The notes: generated by a model not told the origin, from the sequence alone. A DNA stretch of 64,000 nt from GWA1-39-11 sp964360265 (GCA_964360265.1 CAYHUY010000001.1:32940-96939); one strand, 5' to 3'. Counted from the stretch's first letter, positions 8,071 to 15,658 are shown. A program made the numbers and translations.

Positions 8071-10002
8071 TTAATTTACAACTTCTCCTTCTTGGGGTTC
8101 ATCCTTCTTTTTATCTTTTTCAGAATTCTCCGAATCTTCCGATTTCTTTTCTTCGCTAGAATCACTTTCCGATGCTTGTTCGGCTGTTTGATCCGAACCC
8201 GAAGCGCCTTCTTCTTTATAGAGCTGCTCGCCGATTTTTGAGAGAGCATCAGAAAGATCCTTTGTCTTTCCTTCTATATCTTCCTTATCGTCTTTTCCGG
8301 TTGCTTCTCGGAGTGCTTTTATTTTTTCTTCAATGTCTTTTTTATCAGCTTCCCGTACTTTATCTCCTGCATCTTTGAGAGATTTTTCGGAAGTAAATAT
8401 TAGTGTGTCCGCAGCATTCTTTGCCTCCGCTAATTCTTTTTTCTTTGCATCTTCATCTGTGTGTAGTTCTGCTTGTTTTGTCATATCTTCAACTTCCTCC
8501 TTTGTTAGTCCCGTTGATCCCGTAATTTTAATTGACTGTTCTTTTCCGGTAGCCTTGTCCTTTGCCGCGACCGACAGGATTCCTGATGCGTCAATATCAA
8601 AAGACACTTCAATTTGCGGTACACCGCGGGGAGAAGGAGGAATCCCATCAAGAATAAATCGACCTAAAGATTTATTGTCAGATGCCATTGAACGCTCTCC
8701 CTGTAAGACGTGTATCTCGACTTGCGTCTGATTATTTGCAGCTGTTGAGAAAACTTGAGATTTTTTACTTGGGATAGTTGTGTTTCTCTCAATTAAAGGA
8801 GTCGAAACCCCTCCTAAGGTTTCTATTCCAAGCGTTAATGGCGTAACATCTAAAAGCAGCACATCCTTCACTTCTCCCCCCAAAACTCCCGCCTGTATTG
8901 CCGCGCCAATAGCTACAACTTCATCAGGATTAACGGTTCTATTTGGCTCTTTTCCAAAGAATCGAGAAACTTCTTCAACGATTTTTGGCATTCTCGTCAT
9001 GCCTCCCACAAGAATTACCTCGTCAATCTTACTTTTATCTACTCCCGAATCCTTCAGTGCGTTCTTAACCGGACCAAGCGTCCTCTGTACTAATCCATCT
9101 ACTAAGCTTTCAAGTTTTGCACGGGTTAATTTCATGGTTAGATGAAGAGGACCACTAGGTCCTTGCGTAATAAAAGGTTGGTTGATCTCAGCAACAAGCG
9201 CAGACGAAAGTTCTATCTTTGCTTTTTCGGCTGCTTCCTTGAGACGCTGGAGAGCTTGAGGATCGGATCTAAGATCAATATTGTTTTCCTTTTTGAACTC
9301 GGTTCCTATGTAATCAATTATTACCTGATCAAAATCATCGCCTCCAAGATGAGTATCTCCATTAGTTGCCTTTACCTCGTAAACTCCTTCCCCAAGTTCC
9401 AAAATCGAAATATCAAAAGTTCCTCCACCTAAATCGTAAACCGCAATAGTATGGGCGTGTTTTTTATCAAGGCCATAAGCAAGCGCTGCTGCGGTTGGCT
9501 CATTTATAATCCTTAAAACCTCAAGTCCCGCAATTTCTCCAGCCTGCTTTGTTGCTTGACGCTGCGCATCATCAAAGTATGCAGGTACAGTAATTACTGC
9601 CTGCGTAACTTTCTCTCCCAAATAGCTTTCCGCATCTTTCTTAATTTTCTGAAGGATCGCGGCCGAAATTTCCTGTGGCGTAAAAGATTTCCCGTCTACT
9701 TCAACTACCGCCATCCCGTCCCGTCCGGATTTAACATTATAGGGAAGAAGTTTGCGGTCGACCTCAATAGACTTATCATTAAACCTTCGACCTATAAGCC
9801 TCTTTATTGAATAGATGATTCTTTTGGATTTTAGAACCATCTGACGTTTTGCAATATCTCCAACTACTCGGTCTATTGGGTCAACCACAGATGGAATAAC
9901 ATTTTTCCCTTCAGCCGAGAAAATCACCTTTGGAGAACCACCCTCCATCACAGCAACACACGAATTTGATGTCCCTAGATCTATTCCAATTATTTTTGCC
10001 AT
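8071..10002 (-). CDS. dnaK: Molecular chaperone DnaK (Hsp70)
   Basis: ATP-dependent Hsp70 working with DnaJ and GrpE. It is full length at 643 residues, with the N-terminal ATPase signature IGIDLGTSNSCVAV, the conserved YDLGGGTFDISIL segment, VGGMTRMP, the interdomain linker VLLLDVTPLTLGIET, and the substrate-binding domain. The helical lid ends in an acidic, lysine-rich tail (KKKDEPQEGEVVN) rather than the classic EEVD-like end. It is the third gene of hrcA-grpE-dnaK, only 2 bp after grpE, and should share the hrcA promoter and its regulation. Confidence 0.98.
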   Translation of the reverse strand: MAKIIGIDLGTSNSCVAVMEGGSPKVIFSAEGKNVIPSVVDPIDRVVGDIAKRQMVLKSKRIIYSIKRLIGRRFNDKSIEVDRKLLPYNVKSGRDGMAVVEVDGKSFTPQEISAAILQKIKKDAESYLGEKVTQAVITVPAYFDDAQRQATKQAGEIAGLEVLRIINEPTAAALAYGLDKKHAHTIAVYDLGGGTFDISILELGEGVYEVKATNGDTHLGGDDFDQVIIDYIGTEFKKENNIDLRSDPQALQRLKEAAEKAKIELSSALVAEINQPFITQGPSGPLHLTMKLTRAKLESLVDGLVQRTLGPVKNALKDSGVDKSKIDEVILVGGMTRMPKIVEEVSRFFGKEPNRTVNPDEVVAIGAAIQAGVLGGEVKDVLLLDVTPLTLGIETLGGVSTPLIERNTTIPSKKSQVFSTAANNQTQVEIHVLQGERSMASDNKSLGRFILDGIPPSPRGVPQIEVSFDIDASGILSVAAKDKATGKEQSIKITGSTGLTKEEVEDMTKQAELHTDEDAKKKELAEAKNAADTLIFTSEKSLKDAGDKVREADKKDIEEKIKALREATGKDDKEDIEGKTKDLSDALSKIGEQLYKEEGASGSDQTAEQASESDSSEEKKSEDSENSEKDKKKDEPQEGEVVN

Positions 10003-10004
10003 AT

Positions 10005-10502
10005 TTATCCTTTTCCAACCTTCACTTGTGCCGGTCGAATTAACTTTCCGTAAAGTGTATAACCCGGTTTTAGCTCTTCCAAAACTTTATTCTCCTCACC
10101 CGTATCGGTTGAAACTGCCTCCATTCTGGTTGCATCGAACATTTCTCCCTCTGTTCTTACTCTATCAACCCCAACTTCATTAAGACTATCCTGAAGATGT
10201 CTTATGGTTAGCTTTATTCCTTCATCCGCTACATATTTTTCTGCTAAAAACAGTGTATCAAATGCAGGAATAATTCTCATCAGTAAATCCCGGTTTGCAA
10301 ATTTGATAGTCGCACTTCTTTCATCTTCGAATCTCTTCTCAAGGTTGCGATAATCTGCTATTGCTCTTTTAAGCTGATTCTCAAGATCCAAAATTCTTCC
10401 TTTTAAAACCCTTGCTTCATCTTTCTGTTTTTTAGATGAGCTCTTTTGCTTTATATTTTGTTGTTCCGAATTTTCTCCTCGAATAATCTTATCATCTTTC
10501 AT
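10005..10502 (-). CDS. grpE: GrpE nucleotide exchange factor
   Basis: Releases ADP from DnaK. At 165 residues it has a charged N-terminus, a long coiled coil (about 20-75, ILDLENQLKRAIADYRNLEKR), the LLMRIIPAFDTL region and the C-terminal beta domain ending YTLYGKLIRPAQVKVGKG, close to the family signature GYxLxxRvIRPAxVxV. It lies 6 bp after hrcA and 2 bp before dnaK, a tight heat-shock operon. Confidence 0.95.
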   Translation of the reverse strand: MKDDKIIRGENSEQQNIKQKSSSKKQKDEARVLKGRILDLENQLKRAIADYRNLEKRFEDERSATIKFANRDLLMRIIPAFDTLFLAEKYVADEGIKLTIRHLQDSLNEVGVDRVRTEGEMFDATRMEAVSTDTGEENKVLEELKPGYTLYGKLIRPAQVKVGKG

Positions 10503-10508
10503 AACCCA

Positions 10509-11231
10509 CTACCAATCCGCAACATCGCCAACTAAATTTCCAAAGTATCTTACTATTGGAATAATAGACTCATATTGCATTCTTGTTGGGCCTACTATCC
10601 CAATCGATCCTCCGTGATGGGATCTTGTTTCAAATTTTGAAAATACAAAACCGTACGGCTTTAAAGCTTCCTCGTCAAAATCATCCTCAAGAAACACAGA
10701 ACATTCATCCGATAGTTTCTCCAAAACTTGATCAAAGTATGAAATATTATCAAGAATATTTAAGAAGTTTTTAGTGATATCAATATCGTAAAACTCAGGC
10801 ATCTCCAAAATATTTGAATAGCCCGAATAATAAATATCTCTCTCATCAGTAAAGATGACTGCAAGGGCTTTTGTCTTCTCTGCAAGATTTCTTGTTGCTT
10901 CTCGCAGAAATTTATCACGTCGCGTTCTCAAATCCCAAATTTTTTCTTTTGCCTCAACTTCTTCGGCAACTGAAATCTGTTTTTCCTGCATTAAACCAGT
11001 AACGTAAAATTTTATAGCCTTGCTCGTTGGAATTCTTCCTGCGGATGTATGCGGTTTTGATAAATATCCAAGTTTTGACATTTGAAACATCTCATTTCTT
11101 ATAGTTGCAGGACTTACTCCTAAATCGTATTTTTTCTCGAGCGTTTCAGAGCCTACCGGCTCTGCCGTGTCGATATATTCTTTCACGATGTTTTTAAGGA
11201 TGTCTATTTGGCGCGTTGTTAAATCGTACAT
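10509..11231 (-). CDS. hrcA: HrcA-like heat-shock repressor, shortened
   Basis: DNA-binding repressor of chaperone operons. Residues 1-75 form the winged helix with the conserved LGVSPATIRNEM and GYLSKPHTSAGRIPTSKAI motifs. The C-terminal part retains SIGIVGPTRMQYE. At 240 residues it is about 100 shorter than typical HrcA (about 340), so the dimerisation and inserted domains are reduced. It leads grpE and dnaK. A strong promoter and an inverted repeat lie directly upstream, suggesting autoregulation. The operator differs from canonical CIRCE. Confidence 0.92.
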   Translation of the reverse strand: MYDLTTRQIDILKNIVKEYIDTAEPVGSETLEKKYDLGVSPATIRNEMFQMSKLGYLSKPHTSAGRIPTSKAIKFYVTGLMQEKQISVAEEVEAKEKIWDLRTRRDKFLREATRNLAEKTKALAVIFTDERDIYYSGYSNILEMPEFYDIDITKNFLNILDNISYFDQVLEKLSDECSVFLEDDFDEEALKPYGFVFSKFETRSHHGGSIGIVGPTRMQYESIIPIVRYFGNLVGDVADW

Positions 11232-11234
11232 AGG

Positions 11235-11284
11235 GCTAATGTTTGAATTAGCAAGATAATACCATGACTGCTAAAAGAAGTCAA
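11235..11284 (-). promoter_or_regulatory. hrcA promoter with inverted-repeat candidate operator
   Basis: On the minus strand, TTGACT (11279-11284), a 17-bp spacer and TATTAT (11256-11261) form a near-consensus promoter. Between the -10 box and the ATG lies the perfect inverted repeat GCTAAT-N6-ATTAGC (11235-11252), which covers the likely transcription start. Binding by HrcA is inferred from position. Confidence 0.75.
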
Positions 11285-11617
11285 GAGACTATTTGGCACT
11301 TAACTCCTGTCATTACTACTTTCCCCAAAACTAAACGTTATACTCTTGGGCAGAAGCTCGACAACGTTACACTCGATATTCTTGAATTACTTTTTTCAGT
11401 CCCAAGTAACCAAGATAAAATTGAAATATTACAGAAAATAAGTACCAAAGTTGACCTTATCAAAGTCCTTTTAAGACTTGCCAAAGACAGCCAGGCGCTG
11501 CAAAACAACAAATATTTAGGCCTTGAATCAATACTGCAAGAAATAGGCAGGATGCTTGGAGGATGGATAAGATCAACCAAGCAAAGTAGTGGGCAGGGGC
11601 AGGATAAACTTCTTTGA
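11264..11617 (+). CDS. avd: DGR accessory protein Avd (four-helix bundle)
   Basis: Accessory variability determinant, a basic four-helix-bundle protein that pairs with the DGR reverse transcriptase and binds the template RNA. The 117 residues match the bacterial Avd pattern closely: TTFPKTKRYTLGQKLDN, LDILELLF, VLLRLAKDSQALQNNKYLG and the signature EIGRMLGGWI near the C-terminus. The length is right (BPP-1 Avd is 128). It starts inside the divergent hrcA promoter and ends 7 bp before the TR, but on the opposite strand to the TR and target. The related 23S rRNA intervening-sequence proteins share the fold, but the adjacent TR/VR pair decides for Avd. Confidence 0.9.
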   Translation: MTAKRSQETIWHLTPVITTFPKTKRYTLGQKLDNVTLDILELLFSVPSNQDKIEILQKISTKVDLIKVLLRLAKDSQALQNNKYLGLESILQEIGRMLGGWIRSTKQSSGQGQDKLL

Positions 11618-11624
11618 TACTAGA

Positions 11625-11741
11625 TACTACCGCGGGAACCAACGCAATGCCCGGATTGCCATTCTGAGCATTCCAATCGTTGACATTGAACTGCTTCGAC
11701 GGCTCGTTGCGCCCAGCGTTAGCAGAGTTCGTCACAGAATT
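11625..11741 (-). repeat. DGR template repeat (TR), 117 bp
   Basis: It aligns without gaps to 12055-12171 (offset 430). Read on the minus strand, 22 of its 28 adenines differ in the VR, against 3 of its 89 other bases. Many codons at variable positions are AAT or AAC, the usual DGR template design. The invariant GC-rich block at its 3' end (coding sense, about 11627-11649) matches the IMH position. TR and target have the same orientation. Confidence 0.93.
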
Positions 11742-12039
11742 TAAATACCCTTCCGTAAACATACCTCACCAGAGATTTTATGCTGGTATATTGCACAATT
11801 TCTCCTGTATTTCATTCGCACCGATTTTACCGGGGCAAAAGAAGGATACTCGTAGTGTCTAGTAAATTTCTTTTAGTGCGTTTCCGCATTAAATCAATAC
11901 GGAACTCTGACTATGAAGTCTCTAGAAATAGGCGTCCCGATGACGATGTAATCGGGATCACTGCCTATTAGGGGTATTTTACAAAATTTTTTTCGGAAAA
12001 CCAATATTTAAAAAACAAAAGAATTAAGAAGCCAATTGC
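11742..12039. other. DGR non-coding spacer; no reverse transcriptase
   Basis: The 298 bp between TR and target stop contain no credible gene in any frame and no RT motif such as YxDD. The only structure I see is the hairpin at 11928-11968; the part next to the target (11970-12035) is A/T-rich. Confidence 0.7.
11928..11968 (-). repeat. Hairpin downstream of the DGR target gene
   Basis: Nested inverted repeats: outer ATAGGC (11928-11933) with GCCTAT (11963-11968), inner TCCCGAT (11935-11941) with ATCGGGA (11951-11957), and a 9-base loop. It lies 72 bp beyond the target stop on the target strand. It may be the DGR hairpin/cruciform that aids target recognition, or a terminator, although no T-run follows it. 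Confidence 0.6.
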
Positions 12040-12834
12040 TCAAGATTTAACAAACACTACCGCGGGAACCAACGCAATGTTCGGACCGCCACCCCGGGCA
12101 AACCAACCGTTGACACCGAACTGCCCCGACGGCCCGCCGCGCCCAGCGTGAGCAGAGAGCGCCACAGAAAGCTGATCCAAACCTCTAGCAAAATAGCTCT
12201 TAAAAGCTACATCGCCATTTTTTTCCTTATATGCATGGTCCCATTGAGCATACCCTGTTACGGGGAGCATAACTACACGTGCATCGGAAAATTCTTTTTG
12301 TAACTCAAGTGAACAAGCTTGCGCCATTTCAAGCTGCACTTCTTTAGATTTACTAAAACTGCCGGGTGCTGCAAGTTCGCTTGGATTTAATCCAACTTCT
12401 GCGGCTTGTGGAAGCGCGTAATCCCTTAACGCTGGTTTTCCGTTAGCATAATTTAACTCATCCTTCCAAAAGTGATCCGGATCTTCTGCAACCACCTGAG
12501 CATAGGTTTTACTCTTGAGAGGTAAAAACACTTGTCCACGAACTTCTAGGGTGGCCTTTTCTTCAGGTGTAGGCTCTCGCAGTTGGGTTAAAATTTCGTA
12601 AGTTTGTTGAATAAGATCGACAACTGGCGCTTGTTCTCTTGTGGGGAGCTGTGGTAATACTATGGCGGCCTCTACAGGTAGCTGCGCGTCAAGATGACCA
12701 GCTTTCTCTCCGTAGTCTATCATTGAACGTAAAGTTTGAAGAAAACTCAATCGCTTTTGATTTCCTTTTCCTCTGTTTTGTGCAGCTGCTTGTTGCTCTT
12801 GAAAAGCTATGATTTCCCTGACCTCTTTTGACAT
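12040..12834 (-). CDS. DGR target protein with C-terminal variable region
   Basis: 264-residue protein whose last 44 or so residues are encoded by the VR; the reading continues only four codons past it (FVKS, stop). The body has no signal peptide or membrane segment and I recognise no named domain; residues 1-35 are Gln/Lys-rich. The variable segment contains GRGGPSGQFGVNGWFARGG and ends in the constant PNIALVPAVV. By analogy with other DGR targets the C-terminus may fold like a C-type lectin domain with a variable ligand surface, but the sequence alone does not prove this. It appears cytoplasmic. A strong promoter lies 9 bp upstream. Confidence 0.88.
   Translation of the reverse strand: MSKEVREIIAFQEQQAAAQNRGKGNQKRLSFLQTLRSMIDYGEKAGHLDAQLPVEAAIVLPQLPTREQAPVVDLIQQTYEILTQLREPTPEEKATLEVRGQVFLPLKSKTYAQVVAEDPDHFWKDELNYANGKPALRDYALPQAAEVGLNPSELAAPGSFSKSKEVQLEMAQACSLELQKEFSDARVVMLPVTGYAQWDHAYKEKNGDVAFKSYFARGLDQLSVALSAHAGRGGPSGQFGVNGWFARGGGPNIALVPAVVFVKS
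12055..12171 (-). repeat. DGR variable repeat (VR) at the 3' end of the target gene
   Basis: 117 bp matched to the TR. At template-A positions the VR has 15 A-to-G, 4 A-to-T and 3 A-to-C changes. The three other differences are two G-to-A in one codon (GGC to AAC, 12079-12082 region) and one T-to-C. Predicted substitutions turn template Asn codons mostly into Gly, plus Leu, His and Phe. Confidence 0.93.
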
Positions 12835-12843
12835 AATCCGAGC

Positions 12844-12872
12844 ATTTTATAACAACTATGGGACCTTGTCAA
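12844..12872 (-). promoter_or_regulatory. Promoter of the DGR target gene
   Basis: TTGACA (12867-12872), 17-bp spacer, TAAAAT (12844-12849), nine bases before ATG. A consensus -35 suggests high expression of the diversified protein. Confidence 0.7.
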
Positions 12873-12887
12873 GCTGGACTGGACTAT

Positions 12888-12916
12888 TTGTTTAAAGAAA
12901 ATTATTTTAGTAAGCT
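12888..12916 (+). promoter_or_regulatory. Promoter of the 12923 membrane-protein gene
   Basis: TTGTTT (12888-12893), 17-bp spacer, TAAGCT (12911-12916), six bases before ATG. Confidence 0.45.
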
Positions 12917-12922
12917 AAGTAG

Positions 12923-13261
12923 ATGCGGACGCATAGAAAATTTTTGCCATTTCTCTACCTTTTTTTGGCAAGCCTTATTCCCCTTTTTCTATTTATATTG
13001 TTGATCGATCCTTCTTGGAAACTTAATCTATTTGGAATAAATGTCGGAATGCCCCTTTTTTTGTTCCTGATTTTGTTCGTTTCTTTTTTCTTTTTATTTA
13101 CTTTTATTTTTGCGAACCCACGACGGGGACTACTTGGTTCGTTGTTTCTGAACGGAATATTGGTCCTCCGCTTCTTCGGATTCAAAAGCGCCTACCAAAT
13201 CCTAATCCTCCTCGTAATCCTCCTCCTCATCGAGTATTTGTATTCCCGAAGAAATACCTAA
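12923..13261 (+). CDS. Small hydrophobic membrane protein, function unknown
   Basis: 112 residues with about four membrane segments: FLPFLYLFLASLIPLFLFILL, MPLFLFLILFVSFFFLFTFIF, a weaker GSLFLNGILVLRFFGF, and ILILLVILLLIEYLY. A basic NPRRG turn lies in the middle. I recognise no family. It stands just before metG, in the same direction, and has its own promoter-like sequence. Because metG has its own promoter too, no operon is implied. Similar small proteins are common in CPR genomes. Confidence 0.6.
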   Translation: MRTHRKFLPFLYLFLASLIPLFLFILLIDPSWKLNLFGINVGMPLFLFLILFVSFFFLFTFIFANPRRGLLGSLFLNGILVLRFFGFKSAYQILILLVILLLIEYLYSRRNT

Positions 13262-13263
13262 GC

Positions 13264-13292
13264 TTGTTTAGCCTCAAGTACTCTGGTAAAAT
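13264..13292 (+). promoter_or_regulatory. metG promoter
   Basis: TTGTTT (13264-13269), 17-bp spacer, TAAAAT (13287-13292), then six bases to ATG; no Shine-Dalgarno fits between them, so the message is probably leaderless. Confidence 0.65.
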
Positions 13293-13298
13293 TGTTTC

Positions 13299-14717
13299 AT
13301 GAGTAAATTCTATATTACCAATGCCATTCCTTATGTTAATGCTGCCCCGCATGTTGGTCATGCCCTGGAGTTTGTCCAATCTGATACGGTCGCACGCTAT
13401 CATAGATTGAAAGGGGATGATGTTCTTCTCTTGTGTGGGGGCGATGAGAATGCTTTGAAAAATGTGCAAGCAGCAGAAACTTCTGGCGTTCCTATTCAAA
13501 AATTCGTCGACCAAAATAGTGTATTATTTCAAAAGTTAGCCGAACGGTTAAACGTCAAGTTTGACGTTTTTCAAAAAGGAAGCGCCGAACAACATCACAA
13601 ATCATCTCAAAGACTGTGGGAACTTTGCGAAAAAGCTGGTGATATTTATAAAAAGGACTATAGCGGACTTTATTGCGTTGGGTGCGAACAATTTTACGAA
13701 AGCGGGGAGCTAAACGAGAAAGGTGAGTGTTTTGAGCATCTGGGTATAAAACTGGAAGAAGTCACAGAGGAAAATTATTTCTTTAAACTTTCAGAATACG
13801 AAGGGCAGATTCGTGATCTTATTGAGAATGACAAGCTTAAAATAATTCCTGAAACTCGAAAAAATGAGGTATTAGGGTTTTTAGAACAAGGATTAAAGGA
13901 CATAAGTATTTCCCGAAGTAATGAACGGACAAAAAACTGGGGAGTCCCTGTCCCAAATGATTCCGGACAGAGGATGTATGTTTGGTTTGACGCCTTAAAT
14001 ATTTATCAAAGCGGCGTTGGGTTTGGTTTGAATGATAAACAATACCAGAAATGGTGGCCGGCTGATATCCATGTTATCGGTAAGGGGATTATTAAGTTTC
14101 ACGCAATCTACTGGCCTGCGTTCCTTTTTTCCGCAGGACTTGCGCTTCCAAAATCATTATTTGTCCATGGATACTTTACTGTTGATGGACAAAAAATGTC
14201 AAAAACCGTAGGCAATGTTGTTGATCCATTCGTTTTGATTGAAAAATACGGAACAGATGTTCTGAGATACTATTTTTTGCGCGAGATTTCATCAACTGGA
14301 GATGGAGATTTCTCTGAAACAAGACTTAAAGAAGTCTATAATGCAGACCTTGCAAACGGCCTTGGAAATTTAGTGGCTCGCGTTGCAAAGCTTTGTGAGA
14401 GAGAAAATTTTGAAGCTCCGCAAACTTACAAAGTTTGGTGTGCTGATGTTGATAAAGCTTTGTTGGAATATAAATTCAATGAAGCTTTACGGGCTATATG
14501 GCTACTAATTACTGAGGCGGACCAAAAAGTAAATACTGAGAAACCATGGATTCTTTCCGGAGAAAAACTTTCAAAAGTATTAAAAGATCTAGTCAAACGA
14601 GTTCAGGAAGTTGCATATAACCTTAGGCCTTTCTTGCCGGAAACTTCGGAGAAGATCTTGAGGCAATTTTCGGGTAAAATTAAATCGGCTGATCCCTTAT
14701 TTCCTCGCCTTGTATAA
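13299..14717 (+). CDS. metG: Methionyl-tRNA synthetase, minimal form
   Basis: Charges tRNA-Met with methionine. This class I synthetase has the HIGH-type motif HVGH (near residue 19) in AAPHVGHALEF, a CVGCEQF zinc-knuckle region with a partner GECFEH segment, the WFDALNIY region, and the KMSKTVGNV signature near residue 299. The anticodon-binding helical domain follows (NADLANGLGNLVARV). At 472 residues it lacks the C-terminal tRNA-binding/dimerisation domain found in many bacterial enzymes. It has its own promoter and stands alone. Confidence 0.97.
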   Translation: MSKFYITNAIPYVNAAPHVGHALEFVQSDTVARYHRLKGDDVLLLCGGDENALKNVQAAETSGVPIQKFVDQNSVLFQKLAERLNVKFDVFQKGSAEQHHKSSQRLWELCEKAGDIYKKDYSGLYCVGCEQFYESGELNEKGECFEHLGIKLEEVTEENYFFKLSEYEGQIRDLIENDKLKIIPETRKNEVLGFLEQGLKDISISRSNERTKNWGVPVPNDSGQRMYVWFDALNIYQSGVGFGLNDKQYQKWWPADIHVIGKGIIKFHAIYWPAFLFSAGLALPKSLFVHGYFTVDGQKMSKTVGNVVDPFVLIEKYGTDVLRYYFLREISSTGDGDFSETRLKEVYNADLANGLGNLVARVAKLCERENFEAPQTYKVWCADVDKALLEYKFNEALRAIWLLITEADQKVNTEKPWILSGEKLSKVLKDLVKRVQEVAYNLRPFLPETSEKILRQFSGKIKSADPLFPRLV

Positions 14718-14800
14718 TTGCCCGAACGAATCAATTTTGCTATTATAAGTAAACTCACCTACTTATTGTGGGTTTGTTTGCGAAAACTAAAGGGTAGAAC

Positions 14801-15658
14801 ATGAAAAGAAGATTTCTAATGGTTGCCGCGGTTCTCTTGATTTTGGTTGGGATTTTTTTGTTAATGAGAATTGCGGCGGCAACTTTTGCCCCGAAAGGTA
14901 AAGGTGCCCTTCAGATAACATCAAATATAAAAGCAGCCGCATATCTTGATAATAAGCCAATCGGCGATACTCCTCTTTGCCATTGTGAAGGTAACGATAC
15001 GATTGGATCGGGAAAACACGAATTAAGAATAGTACCAGAAGATAGATCATTTGCGCCTTTTAGCGCAAAAATTGAAATAAACACCGGTGTTCTTACGGCA
15101 GTTGACCGAACCTTTTTACCAGGATCATTTGCAAGCGCCTATATACTAACACTGGCAAAAAACAATTCTTCCAATCCTCAATTTTTTATTGCATCTATAC
15201 CGGAAGGTGCTCTTGTAGAGCTTGACGGCGAATCAAAAGGTATTACACCCATACTTCTTGATCCGCTATCTGCCTCAGAGCATGAAGTAGAAATCCAGAA
15301 ACAAGGCTTTTCAAAAAAGACTGTCAGGATCAGAGCTGTCCCTTCATATAGAGTGGTTTTGAATGTCTTGCTTGGGACAAAAAGCGGTGTTGATGAATCA
15401 ATAGAGGCACCGGATCAGAAAATTACCCCTACGCAGGCTGCCTCCGTTAAACAAGACCTCGTACTGATAAAAGACACACCAGTGGGATTCTTAAGGGTCA
15501 GAGAACAAGCAACAACAGCATCACGTGAAGTTGGAAGAGTAAACCCTCAAGAGACTTACGTTTTTCTTGATGAGAATACCAGTTGGCTTAAGATTGAACT
15601 TAAGGATAAAACTGCCGGTTGGGTAAGCAAACAATATGCGGAAAAGACTATCCAATAA
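14801..15658 (+). CDS. Membrane-anchored PEGA-domain protein with C-terminal SH3b domain
   Basis: Probable envelope protein. An N-terminal membrane anchor (residues 5-28) precedes two PEGA-like beta domains: about 35-100 (ALQITSNIKAAAYLDNKPIGDTPL) and 125-190 (FFIASIPEGALVELDGESKG). A linker then leads to a bacterial SH3 domain (225-282) with GFLRVREQ and a closing TAGWVSKQYAE. SH3b domains often bind peptidoglycan. The ATG follows a plausible ribosome site (aaagggtagaac). The gene overlaps the convergent UbiA-like gene by 11 bp at their 3' ends. Its precise role is unknown. Confidence 0.8.
   Translation: MKRRFLMVAAVLLILVGIFLLMRIAAATFAPKGKGALQITSNIKAAAYLDNKPIGDTPLCHCEGNDTIGSGKHELRIVPEDRSFAPFSAKIEINTGVLTAVDRTFLPGSFASAYILTLAKNNSSNPQFFIASIPEGALVELDGESKGITPILLDPLSASEHEVEIQKQGFSKKTVRIRAVPSYRVVLNVLLGTKSGVDESIEAPDQKITPTQAASVKQDLVLIKDTPVGFLRVREQATTASREVGRVNPQETYVFLDENTSWLKIELKDKTAGWVSKQYAEKTIQ

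Noticed and set aside
11460..11762. Open frame through the TR on the minus strand, starting with an ATG after ggtgaggt
   Set aside because: It overlaps avd on the other strand and reads the template in the target frame because the TR was copied from target-like sequence; after the TR it has no recognisable domain. A template RNA is the better explanation.
11780..11971. Possible remnant of a reverse transcriptase in the DGR spacer
   Set aside because: The translation has no YxDD or other RT motif; the apparent DDD stretch comes from the hairpin sequence.
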